Virus record (IMG/VR): IMGVR_UViG_3300020391_000005
Span: 1-64,000 of that record
Length of the DNA: 64,000 nt
Strand: one strand, 5' to 3'
Source of the DNA: a virus
The notes beneath the pieces were generated by a model that had not been told where the DNA came from, made no database searches, and saw only the letters and a list, made by a program, of their open reading frames with translations. How positions within the stretch are numbered: the first letter of the stretch is position 1; each line of letters begins with the position of its first letter. Shown here piece by piece: positions 48,595 to 55,444 of the stretch. Both the position numbers and the translations under genes were made by a program.

Positions 48595-50646
48595 ATGGCA
48601 ACTGGAAAGAAAAATAAAAACAATACAAGAAATCCTCAAAGTCTACTGTTTAGAAGACTAACAAGGCTTTTATCGGGCCCCATCACTCAATATAGAACAC
48701 AAAATAATCACAGGTTACGAAGAATAGACCTAGACAGGTACGCTAATAATTTCACTTCAGCGTCTGGAAAAGATTTTAAAAAAACTGCGTATAATCCATA
48801 TGACAATCTTACTGCAGCCTATATGCAAGGCCAAGTTAGAGTTGAAAGATATGTAGATTTTGATCAGATGGAATACACCCCTGAGATTGCATCGGCATTA
48901 GATATATACGCGGATGAAATGACAACTCATTCGTCTTTGACACCGATGTTAAAAGTAGATTGTGATAATCAGGAAATAAAAGCTATTTTAGAATCATTGT
49001 ATGAAAGTGTTTTAAATGTTCAACATAATTTATTTTCGTGGTGTAGAACAATGTGTAAATACGGAGATTTTTTTCTTTATTTAGATATTGATGATAGTTT
49101 GGGAATTACATCTGCGATTGGTCTCCCAGCAACAGAAATAGAAAGGCTAGAAGGAGAAGACAAAAAAAACCCTAATTACGTACAGTTTCAGTGGAACTCA
49201 GCAGGTCTTACGTTTGAGAACTGGCAAGTAGGTCACTTTAGGATTTTGGGTCAAGATAAATTCAATCCTTATGGTACATCTGTTCTAGATCCAGCAAGAA
49301 GAATATGGCGTCAGTTAACCCTACTTGAAGACGCGATGATGGCATATAGAATTGTAAGATCACCAGAAAGAAGAGCATTCTACATTGATGTTGGAAATAT
49401 TCCTCCGCAAGATGTGGAGCAATATATGCAAAAGGTGATGACAACTATGAAGAGAAATCAAGTAGTTGATGCTCAAACTGGCAGAGTTGACTTGAGATAT
49501 AACCCGCTATCAATTGAAGAAGATTATTTCATACCGGTGCGTGGCCAAAGCGCAACTAAAATTGAACCAGTAGCTGGGGGTAAATATACCGGAGACATTG
49601 ATGATGTTAAATATCTTAGAGATAAATTGTTCTCTGCCTTAAAGGTTCCAGCAGCATATATTTCTTCTGATTCTGACAAAGCATCGGAAGATAAAACTAC
49701 CTTAGCTCAAAAAGATATTCGCTTTGCAAGAACTATTCAAAGGCTTCAAAGATCTGTTATTACTGAACTAGAAAAAATTGGAATTATTCACCTTTACACA
49801 CTGGGATATAGAGATGAAGATTTAGTTTCATTCACTTGTCACCTGAACAATCCCTCCAAGATTGCGGAAATGCAGGAACTCGAACACTGGAAAACTAGAT
49901 TTGAAATTGTCGGTGGTGCTACTGAAGGATTCTTTTCAAAGCAGTGGCTTGCGAAAAAACTATTTGGATTGTCAGATGAAGAATTTGTTCAGTGTAGAAG
50001 ACAATTGTTTTACGACAAGAAATTTGATGCTATGTTAGAGACTGCCGGCGAAGCAGCACAAGCTGAAATGACTGCTGGGTTAGATGCTGGCCCAGATACA
50101 CTTGATACAGGCACCACTCCAGGCGGCGATCTTGGAGAGCCAGGTGGCACCGGTGCAGTAGGCGCAGAACCTGATTTGGCCGCGGCAGGAGCTGACGCTG
50201 GCGCTCCCGGAGAGCCCGGAACAGGCACTCCGCCCGCTACACCTGATACAGGAGCCGGAGGCACACCCGCTGATGGTGGTCTCTTAACAGCACCACCGGG
50301 AAACAAAAGAGATGAAATATCAAAAATAACTTATAAAGATGGAAGCACTTCAACGCCTAAATCACATGGCAAGTATAAGCCAGTAGGTAACAAAGACGGG
50401 CGCAAATCTCGAGGCCCTAGGCTAAAAAATATGAAAAGAGCAGCATCTCCAGAATTTGGTACAATGAGGAGTTTGTTTGCTGGTTCTGGTGAACTATCAC
50501 AATTAGTAAGAGGTACAAGTACTTATGCTACTGAAAATACTATTTATAAAGTAGAGGAAAAAAAGATCTTAAAAAATCAAAAAGAATTAGATTCTTTATT
50601 TGAAAGCTTGAAAGCAAGGAATAAAAAAGATGAGACTAAAACATAA
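48595..50646 (+). CDS. 20: portal protein, T4 gp20-like
   Basis: The 683-residue protein is the dodecameric head vertex channel that docks the terminase and later the neck. Recognisable blocks are MEYTPEIASALDIYADEMTT near residues 100-120, RSPERRAFYIDVGNIPP near 260-276, and FSALKVPAAYISSDSDKASE. It is longer than T4 gp20 (524 residues) because of an extra C-terminal region: a Gly/Pro/Ala/Asp/Thr low-complexity tract at about residues 485-570, encoded by notably GC-rich DNA, followed by a basic tail (KPVGNKDGRKSRGPRLKNMK). The last 17 bases overlap the next gene. Confidence 0.93.
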   Translation: MATGKKNKNNTRNPQSLLFRRLTRLLSGPITQYRTQNNHRLRRIDLDRYANNFTSASGKDFKKTAYNPYDNLTAAYMQGQVRVERYVDFDQMEYTPEIASALDIYADEMTTHSSLTPMLKVDCDNQEIKAILESLYESVLNVQHNLFSWCRTMCKYGDFFLYLDIDDSLGITSAIGLPATEIERLEGEDKKNPNYVQFQWNSAGLTFENWQVGHFRILGQDKFNPYGTSVLDPARRIWRQLTLLEDAMMAYRIVRSPERRAFYIDVGNIPPQDVEQYMQKVMTTMKRNQVVDAQTGRVDLRYNPLSIEEDYFIPVRGQSATKIEPVAGGKYTGDIDDVKYLRDKLFSALKVPAAYISSDSDKASEDKTTLAQKDIRFARTIQRLQRSVITELEKIGIIHLYTLGYRDEDLVSFTCHLNNPSKIAEMQELEHWKTRFEIVGGATEGFFSKQWLAKKLFGLSDEEFVQCRRQLFYDKKFDAMLETAGEAAQAEMTAGLDAGPDTLDTGTTPGGDLGEPGGTGAVGAEPDLAAAGADAGAPGEPGTGTPPATPDTGAGGTPADGGLLTAPPGNKRDEISKITYKDGSTSTPKSHGKYKPVGNKDGRKSRGPRLKNMKRAASPEFGTMRSLFAGSGELSQLVRGTSTYATENTIYKVEEKKILKNQKELDSLFESLKARNKKDETKT

Positions 50647-51451
50647 TAAGAAAAGAAACACTGCATTTGTTTATGAGGCATTAGTTAGGGAACTAACTGA
50701 GTCAGTTGTCAAGAATAATAAAAACAAGCAAAACAAAATAGTTTCAATCTTAAAAGATCACTTTAAAAAAGGATCTATGTTGAATGAGGAATTAAATCTT
50801 TACAAATCAATATATGAAACAAGAGAAATAGAAAAAAATATAGCAGAAAAAATAGTTGTAGAAGTAAAACAAAAGCACGATAGCATTAGCAAAAAACATT
50901 TATTTCAAGAGCAATCTGCTCTTATAAATAAGATAAATAGAATACTTTCTAATAAGGTCTATAATAATTTTGTTCCAAATTACAAAACAATAGCATCTGT
51001 TTATTCTATTTTTCAAGATGCCCTTCCTGTTAAGGATAGAGTCTTATTAGAAGAAAATATAGTAGAACAAATGTCTTCATCTGTTGAGCAGAAGCAAGAA
51101 ATTCAACAGCCAATAGATTCTATTGTCTACGGTACATTTGTAAATAAATTTAATGAAGAATATTCAGAAATTCTTAGTGAAAATCAAAAGCAACTTTTAT
51201 GTCATTATATATCGTCTTTTGCAGATGAAGGTCTAGAGATGAAGCTTTATCTAAACGAAGAAATAGGAAGATTAAAAAATAAACTTACTGAATCTATAAA
51301 AGGACAGTCATTGGGAGATGTTATGAAAGAAAAAGTAACAAAAGTATATAGTATTCTCGATAATACTAAAACTTCTGAAATCTCTACTGATACGATAGAA
51401 ATCGTGTTAAAAACACAAGATTTAGTGGAAGAACTAGATAATGACGATTAA
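50630..51451 (+). CDS. conserved helical protein between portal and protease
   Basis: The 273-residue mostly helical protein begins MRLKHNKKRNTAFVYEALVR, a start I recall from other marine T4-like phages next to the portal. It is Lys/Glu-rich with several long helices and no membrane segment. In T4 the small prohead core genes 67 and 68 lie here, but this protein is much larger and unlike them. A core or portal-associated assembly role is inferred from position. It overlaps the portal gene by 17 bases and the next gene by 11. Confidence 0.7.
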   Translation: MRLKHNKKRNTAFVYEALVRELTESVVKNNKNKQNKIVSILKDHFKKGSMLNEELNLYKSIYETREIEKNIAEKIVVEVKQKHDSISKKHLFQEQSALINKINRILSNKVYNNFVPNYKTIASVYSIFQDALPVKDRVLLEENIVEQMSSSVEQKQEIQQPIDSIVYGTFVNKFNEEYSEILSENQKQLLCHYISSFADEGLEMKLYLNEEIGRLKNKLTESIKGQSLGDVMKEKVTKVYSILDNTKTSEISTDTIEIVLKTQDLVEELDNDD

Positions 51452-51983
51452 GGCAAGTATAAAATTAGATCCTAGAATTAAACTAAAGGCTAGAAGAAGT
51501 TTAAGTGGTGACATAATGATATTAGATCATGAAGATATAGATATAGTCTTGATGAACGAAAAGAAGAAATGTGTCGCCTTTCAAAAAGAATCTTCAATCG
51601 AAAAAACATATGATGCTCAAAATCGCATGTTTGAGTTTTTGGCAAAAAAAGGGCTGATAAATAGGGAAACTGTTCAGGGTGGTAACGTATTTGGCTCAAT
51701 AGAAGCAAATTTTCAAGAGTCAAAAATTCCCGGCGTTGATACTATTCAAGCTTTACTGTTTGGCATAAACGAATATATAACAGGTGAAAAGCCATTCTTT
51801 AAACAATCAATACAATATGATGATGAAAGATTGGATGCCATGCTTCGCCCGTCACCAGAAGACTCCACTGAACTGGGTGATGTACCACAATCTGATAGAA
51901 AAGGTAGCATGCATAAACAAGTTGGTCCATATGGGTTTGAATACAACTACTCTCTCTTGCGAGAGGATGAAAGTGAGGATTAA
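51441..51983 (+). CDS. conserved protein in capsid module, unknown
   Basis: This 180-residue soluble protein has a beta-rich N-terminal half (IMILDHEDIDIVLMNEKKKC), a small helical middle and an acidic C-terminus with a PSPEDSTELGDVPQSDRKG linker. It contains no catalytic motif I can name. Start and stop overlap both neighbours (TAATG at its end), so it belongs to the portal-protease operon. It could be a prohead core component; this is an inference from synteny only. Confidence 0.65.
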   Translation: MTIKASIKLDPRIKLKARRSLSGDIMILDHEDIDIVLMNEKKKCVAFQKESSIEKTYDAQNRMFEFLAKKGLINRETVQGGNVFGSIEANFQESKIPGVDTIQALLFGINEYITGEKPFFKQSIQYDDERLDAMLRPSPEDSTELGDVPQSDRKGSMHKQVGPYGFEYNYSLLREDESED

Positions 51984-52306
51984 TGACATTTATCTGGTTT
52001 TGTCTTATTTCATATGGCCTAACACAAATAATCGTATACGGAAAAATATTCGACCCAATTCGTCCAACAAAAGGAAAGTTAGGGCAATTGCTTGAGTGTC
52101 CAATGTGTACTGGCTTTTGGGTGGGTGTATTTTTATGGTTCGTAAACGATTACACACAACTATTTACTTTTGATAAATCTATGATCACAGGTATGCTACT
52201 TGGTTTTGCAGGTTCTGCCGCAGCCTATATTGGTAATATGATATTTGGCGACTATGGATTTAGAATAGAACAGAAAATTGTAAGTGATAGGAGTAAAAAT
52301 GAATAA
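51983..52306 (+). CDS. DUF1360-like membrane protein
   Basis: The 107-residue protein has hydrophobic segments at about 2-18, 43-55 and 66-86, and the motif LLECPMCTGFWVGVF at residues 37-50 with C39 and C42, typical of the DUF1360 family, whose function is unknown. A membrane protein inside the capsid operon is unexpected. It might tether proheads to the inner membrane, where T4 proheads also assemble, but that is speculative. The gene is coupled to both neighbours by overlap. Confidence 0.75.
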   Translation: MTFIWFCLISYGLTQIIVYGKIFDPIRPTKGKLGQLLECPMCTGFWVGVFLWFVNDYTQLFTFDKSMITGMLLGFAGSAAAYIGNMIFGDYGFRIEQKIVSDRSKNE

Positions 52307-52364
52307 GTTAGTGAGCAAAAAAAGAATATTGAGACCTGTTCGTCGCTGCAAAGCTGGCTGCTGA
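52299..52364 (+). CDS. 21-residue basic microprotein ending RRCKAGC
   Basis: A short frame starts at ATG 52299, overlapping the end of the DUF1360-like gene, after the ribosome-binding site GATAGGAGT. The product is a strongly basic peptide (MNKLVSKKRILRPVRR, then CKAGC). The codons for its C-terminal half fall in a GC-rich patch that stands out from the AT-rich surroundings. It could be a real small prohead core peptide, a translational coupler, or a chance frame within a structured RNA. Confidence 0.45.
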   Translation: MNKLVSKKRILRPVRRCKAGC

Positions 52365-52368
52365 CTGA

Positions 52369-52385
52369 TGCGGGTGATCCCCGCA
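52369..52385 (+). promoter_or_regulatory. GC-rich hairpin before the prohead protease start
   Basis: TGCGGG (52369-52374) and CCCGCA (52380-52385) form a six-pair stem with loop TGATC. The hairpin lies just before the ribosome-binding site (GAGGAAA) of the protease gene and overlaps an alternative ATG at 52368. It could set the translation level of the protease or mask the upstream start. Confidence 0.5.
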
Positions 52386-52397
52386 ATGAGGAAAGTT

Positions 52398-53006
52398 ATG
52401 AAACTTATAAGAGAATATTATGAATTATGCGATGGAGGCATATGCCAAGACCTTTTAACAGAGGCTGAAAAAAGAGAGGTATCAGAAGGAGCTATTTATC
52501 TTTCTGGCGTTGTACAAAAATGTAACACTGAAAATGCTAATGGTAGAATATACGAGAAAAAAACTTTGTTTAGAGAGGTTGAAAAATATAAAAAGCTTGT
52601 ATCAGAAAGGAGAGCATTGGGGGAGCTAGATCATCCAGATAATTCTGTTATATCTTTAGATCGTGTCTCCCATATGGTAACAGCGATCTGGTGTGAGGGC
52701 GATGAAGTCCGTGCAAAAATAAAAGTTTTGCAAGAGCTTCCGTGCGGTAAAATTTTAGCAGGTCTTATAAACGAGGGTGTTAAATGCGGAATATCATCTA
52801 GAGGTACAGGATCTGTGAGAGAGCAAAACGGAATCACAATGGTCGAAGATGACTTCCAACTTATTTGTTTTGATATGGTCTCAGACCCTTCTACTCCTGG
52901 CGCTTTTATGTTAAAAGAGGCAAAACAAATAGCGCAAAACGCAACTAAAATAAATTCAGCCACAAATATGGTCGATAATATTATCAATAAGTTTGGAGTG
53001 AAATGA
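52398..53006 (+). CDS. 21: prohead core protease, T4 gp21-like
   Basis: gp21 is the serine-type maturation protease that cleaves scaffold and capsid proteins after (Leu/Ile)-X-Glu. I start at ATG 52398 (MKLIREYYEL), which has GAGGAAAG upstream and gives 202 residues, close to T4 gp21 (212). In-frame ATGs at 52368 and 52386 are possible, but the first lies in a hairpin. Family blocks are ENANGRIYEK (46-54), GELDHPD with H79, and GVKCGISSRG with S133/S134, the likely catalytic His and Ser. The end overlaps the next start (ATGA). Confidence 0.88.
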   Translation: MKLIREYYELCDGGICQDLLTEAEKREVSEGAIYLSGVVQKCNTENANGRIYEKKTLFREVEKYKKLVSERRALGELDHPDNSVISLDRVSHMVTAIWCEGDEVRAKIKVLQELPCGKILAGLINEGVKCGISSRGTGSVREQNGITMVEDDFQLICFDMVSDPSTPGAFMLKEAKQIAQNATKINSATNMVDNIINKFGVK

Positions 53007-53416
53007 AAAAGTCAGAATTAAAAAGTATCGTAAAAGAATGTATAAAAGAAATTTTATTTGACGAGGGAGTGTTATCAAATCTGGTAGCTGAAGTTGCGGT
53101 TGGTATAACTAGGGCCCAAGGTATGGTTTTAGAAAACCAACACACTGAGCAAGCCATAGCTAATAAAGAATCTGATCTTGTCAGAGAACATCAAAGAAAA
53201 CAAAAATTAATGGAAACAAAGAAGAAAATGTTAGATGCAATATCCGATTCTAAAATGCAGAATGTTTTTGAAGGAACAACGCCGTTAAGAGAGGCAGGTA
53301 CACCTAATCAGGCATCACCTCATTCACCATTAGCGAACAGAGATCCTTCGGATTCAGGTGTAGATATATCTGGTCTTTTTAATATGGCCGGACACAAATG
53401 GAATACTCTAAAGTGA
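53003..53416 (+). CDS. small capsid-module protein with KSEL-type N-terminus
   Basis: The 137-residue protein lies between protease and scaffold. It begins MKKSELKSIVKECIKEILFD, like the two small proteins at 41273 and 41470, continues with a charged helix to about residue 80, and ends in a Pro/Gly/Ser-rich tail (SPLANRDPSDSGVDISGLFN) and GHKWNTLK. I recall this type of tail in proteins at the same place in marine phages. It may be a prohead core protein; FEGTT and similar parts carry no (L/I)XE site that I can point to. The start overlaps the protease stop. Confidence 0.65.
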   Translation: MKKSELKSIVKECIKEILFDEGVLSNLVAEVAVGITRAQGMVLENQHTEQAIANKESDLVREHQRKQKLMETKKKMLDAISDSKMQNVFEGTTPLREAGTPNQASPHSPLANRDPSDSGVDISGLFNMAGHKWNTLK

Positions 53417-53426
53417 AGGAGATACA

Positions 53427-53663
53427 ATGAGTAGAGGTAAACCATGTCACGTTGAAATAGTGATACATGATCAGAATCAAGTAGAGAGGATGATCAAAAA
53501 ATTTACAAGAAAATGTAAAAAGCAAGGTCTTTTTGATGAATTAAAAAACAGGAGATATTTTAAAAAGAAATCTCTTAAAATGAAAGAAAAAAGGGAAAAT
53601 AAAAAGAGGTTGTCCCAAAAATCAACCCAAAAATATAAAGATAAGTTTAATAAATTAGATTAG
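53427..53663 (+). CDS. rpsU: ribosomal protein bS21-like
   Basis: The 78-residue basic protein fits bacterial ribosomal protein bS21, which sits on the 30S subunit near the anti-Shine-Dalgarno and affects initiation. The core KKFTRKCKKQGLFDELKNRR (residues 24-43) parallels the RRFKRSCEKAGV...E..RR core of E. coli bS21, followed by YFKKKSLKMKEKRENKKR in place of the FYEKP and Arg/Lys-rich tail. Length matches (71 in E. coli). Phage bS21 genes are documented in pelagiphages and other marine viruses. Here it lies inside the capsid operon, with AAGGAG (53416-53421) before its ATG, so it would be made late along with virion proteins. Confidence 0.8.
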   Translation: MSRGKPCHVEIVIHDQNQVERMIKKFTRKCKKQGLFDELKNRRYFKKKSLKMKEKRENKKRLSQKSTQKYKDKFNKLD

Positions 53664-53675
53664 GAGAATAAAAAA

Positions 53676-54116
53676 ATGGCAGGATTTAATAACACGCCCC
53701 CACCATCAGAGTTTCACAGATACAGTAGCTGGGGCCGAACGCGCAGACCAAAGAACATTGCTGGGCCAGACGGGACAAAAGTGGTCTCTGTAGCTAATCT
53801 CACAGCATGTAAAAACATTACAGATTTGATTGCTGATATTAATAAAGCAAAACCGTCAAGTGGAGTGTACAGCACGCAAAATCAGCGATTTTTGCATGTA
53901 ACAACCACCAACGGTGGCCAAGTAGATGAAATTTACGTTTATCATTATGCTTCAGCGGTTTGGTCACAACTAGTTTATTCCGGACACGATCAAAATAATG
54001 CCAGCATTACTGTTCCTGGTAATACTTGTAAGGTAATTGAAATCGCTGGTGCTGATTTGGTTGCGTTCAAACTATCAGACAGTACTGATGTATACGCTGC
54101 TTGTTCCACCTTCTAA
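53676..54116 (+). CDS. small virion-type protein, unknown
   Basis: The 146-residue beta-rich protein has an N-terminal basic, Pro-containing stretch (PPPSEFHRYSSWGRTRRPKN) and then a compact domain rich in Val, Thr, Ser and Ala (VSVANLTACKNITDLIADIN; ITVPGNTCKVIEIAGADLVA). The appearance is that of a small trimeric decoration or head-fibre protein. TAGGAG precedes ATG 53676. Codons are less AT-biased than those of neighbouring genes, as for well-expressed proteins. No family is recognised, and the virion role is inferred. Confidence 0.6.
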   Translation: MAGFNNTPPPSEFHRYSSWGRTRRPKNIAGPDGTKVVSVANLTACKNITDLIADINKAKPSSGVYSTQNQRFLHVTTTNGGQVDEIYVYHYASAVWSQLVYSGHDQNNASITVPGNTCKVIEIAGADLVAFKLSDSTDVYAACSTF

Positions 54117-54156
54117 AGCCTCAAAAATTTTTCCTTCCCTTTACAGGCTCTTAGCA

Positions 54157-54167
54157 CTATTTACTTA
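54157..54167 (+). promoter_or_regulatory. CTATTTACTTA, weaker variant of the recurrent motif
   Basis: This shares the first seven bases CTATTTA with the exact copies and lies 53 bases before the scaffold gene in a 103-base gap. It may be a late promoter element for scaffold and capsid genes. I see no strong terminator in this gap. Confidence 0.25.
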
Positions 54168-54219
54168 GAGGCAAACCCTTTTGTCTGTATACGTACATTT
54201 TGTTAGGAGTTAAAAAACA

Positions 54220-55410
54220 ATGTCAGATTTACTCGAAAAAGCCATTATTGATGCAAAGGCTTTGAAAGAAGCAGCACTCAAAAATGCAGAGCAGCTTGTT
54301 ATCGAAAAGTATTCTCAAGAAATAAAACAAGCTATGACTAGAATCCTCGAAGAAGAAGATGAAAATTTAACAGAAGCCCCAGAAGATGACCCAATGGCTG
54401 ACCTGTTTGGTGATGATGCACAAACACCGACACCAGGCCCCGAAGATCCAAACGCAGAAAATCCAGCTACAGACAATAAAATAGATTCCGAAGATATAAG
54501 AGCAGAAATTCCAGACTCATTCAGAACAGATGAAGAAGAACTTATAAGTATACAACTTGATTCTTTAGAAGATGATTTTGATTTTGATGACACCGGCGCT
54601 TTCGCAAGCGGAGATGAACTAGGCGATGACGATATTGGAATAGATTTAACTGATGATGAAGTAAGTTCAGATGTAGAAGCAACGCCAGACATAGATACAA
54701 CCCCAGACACTGAAGCAGGTTTAGGAATAGACGTTGCAGGAATTGAGCCAGCAGCTTTGGAAGAAATGATAAAAGATGCAATTGAGGGTGCTATTGGAGA
54801 ACAATTAGAACAAGAAGAAATAGAATCAGACGAACTTGCTGAAAGAGTTAGAGTAGAAGGCATGCCACAAAAATCCGGCTGGGCTGGTACTCCAGAATCT
54901 ATTATGCAAGAATATGAAGCGTTACTATTAGCCACAGAGCAGGACACCGAAGTTAAGGAACAGAATGCCGAACTTCGAAAAATAGTATCAAATTTACAAA
55001 AAGAAAATAAAAAGTTAACATCCGCTGCTAGAAAATTAGTAGAACGGAACAAGAAATATGAATCAGCATTTGATACTTTGCAAGAAAAGTTAGAAACCAT
55101 GAATGTTTCCAACGCAAAGTTGCTGTACATAAACCAGGCTCTAGAAAATGCCTCCTTGAATGAGCGACAAAAGAGAAAAATTGTCGAAGCCATTTCAAAA
55201 GCCGAAACTGTACAAGAAGCAAAGATAGTTTTTAATACGATTACTGAAACTGTCTCCACTACTTTGGACGCAAAGAAGGAGATGACGTTAAATGAAATGG
55301 TATCTAGAAAATCTTCACTACTTGTCGCGGCTCGTAAAGAGCAACCCACAAAGGATGCCAATCCTATGTATACAAGATTACAGAAATTGGCAGGAATAAA
55401 GACAACATAA
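54220..55410 (+). CDS. 22: prohead scaffold protein, T4 gp22-like
   Basis: This 396-residue acidic scaffold would fill the prohead and be degraded by gp21. Residues 1-45 are helical, 50-190 are an Asp/Glu/Pro/Thr-rich disordered region, 195-350 are helical and coiled-coil (EQNAELRKIVSNLQKENKKL), and the block SLNERQKRKIVEAISKAETV near 305-325 matches the conserved end of marine gp22. (L/I)XE sites for gp21 occur, for example IRAE and IVEA. T4 gp22 is 269 residues; the excess is the acidic region. The ribosome-binding site is TAGGAG at 54204-54209. It is directly followed by the capsid gene. Confidence 0.85.
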   Translation: MSDLLEKAIIDAKALKEAALKNAEQLVIEKYSQEIKQAMTRILEEEDENLTEAPEDDPMADLFGDDAQTPTPGPEDPNAENPATDNKIDSEDIRAEIPDSFRTDEEELISIQLDSLEDDFDFDDTGAFASGDELGDDDIGIDLTDDEVSSDVEATPDIDTTPDTEAGLGIDVAGIEPAALEEMIKDAIEGAIGEQLEQEEIESDELAERVRVEGMPQKSGWAGTPESIMQEYEALLLATEQDTEVKEQNAELRKIVSNLQKENKKLTSAARKLVERNKKYESAFDTLQEKLETMNVSNAKLLYINQALENASLNERQKRKIVEAISKAETVQEAKIVFNTITETVSTTLDAKKEMTLNEMVSRKSSLLVAARKEQPTKDANPMYTRLQKLAGIKTT

Positions 55411-55426
55411 TTCTAAAATTTATAGA

Positions 55427-55437
55427 AAAGGAGGTGA
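55427..55437 (+). promoter_or_regulatory. near-ideal Shine-Dalgarno of the capsid gene
   Basis: AAAGGAGGTGA pairs almost completely with the 3' end of bacterial 16S rRNA (anti-SD CCTCC core) and lies seven bases before the ATG at 55445. It is the strongest ribosome-binding site in the window, which fits a product needed in about a thousand copies per virion. Confidence 0.85.
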
Positions 55438-55444
55438 ATTTATA

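Noticed and set aside
54117-54219. Terminator between the 146-residue gene and scaffold (GCCTC...GAGGC, AAAAATTTTT)
   Set aside because: The complementary pieces are about 40 bases apart and no U-tract follows the second. Read-through into the scaffold gene is more likely.
54315-55361. Long minus-strand open frame (348 codons) opposite the scaffold gene
   Set aside because: Its product is an artificial Ser-rich sequence that arises from the Glu/Asp codons of the scaffold on the other strand. It has no ribosome-binding site and opposes the only transcription direction seen.
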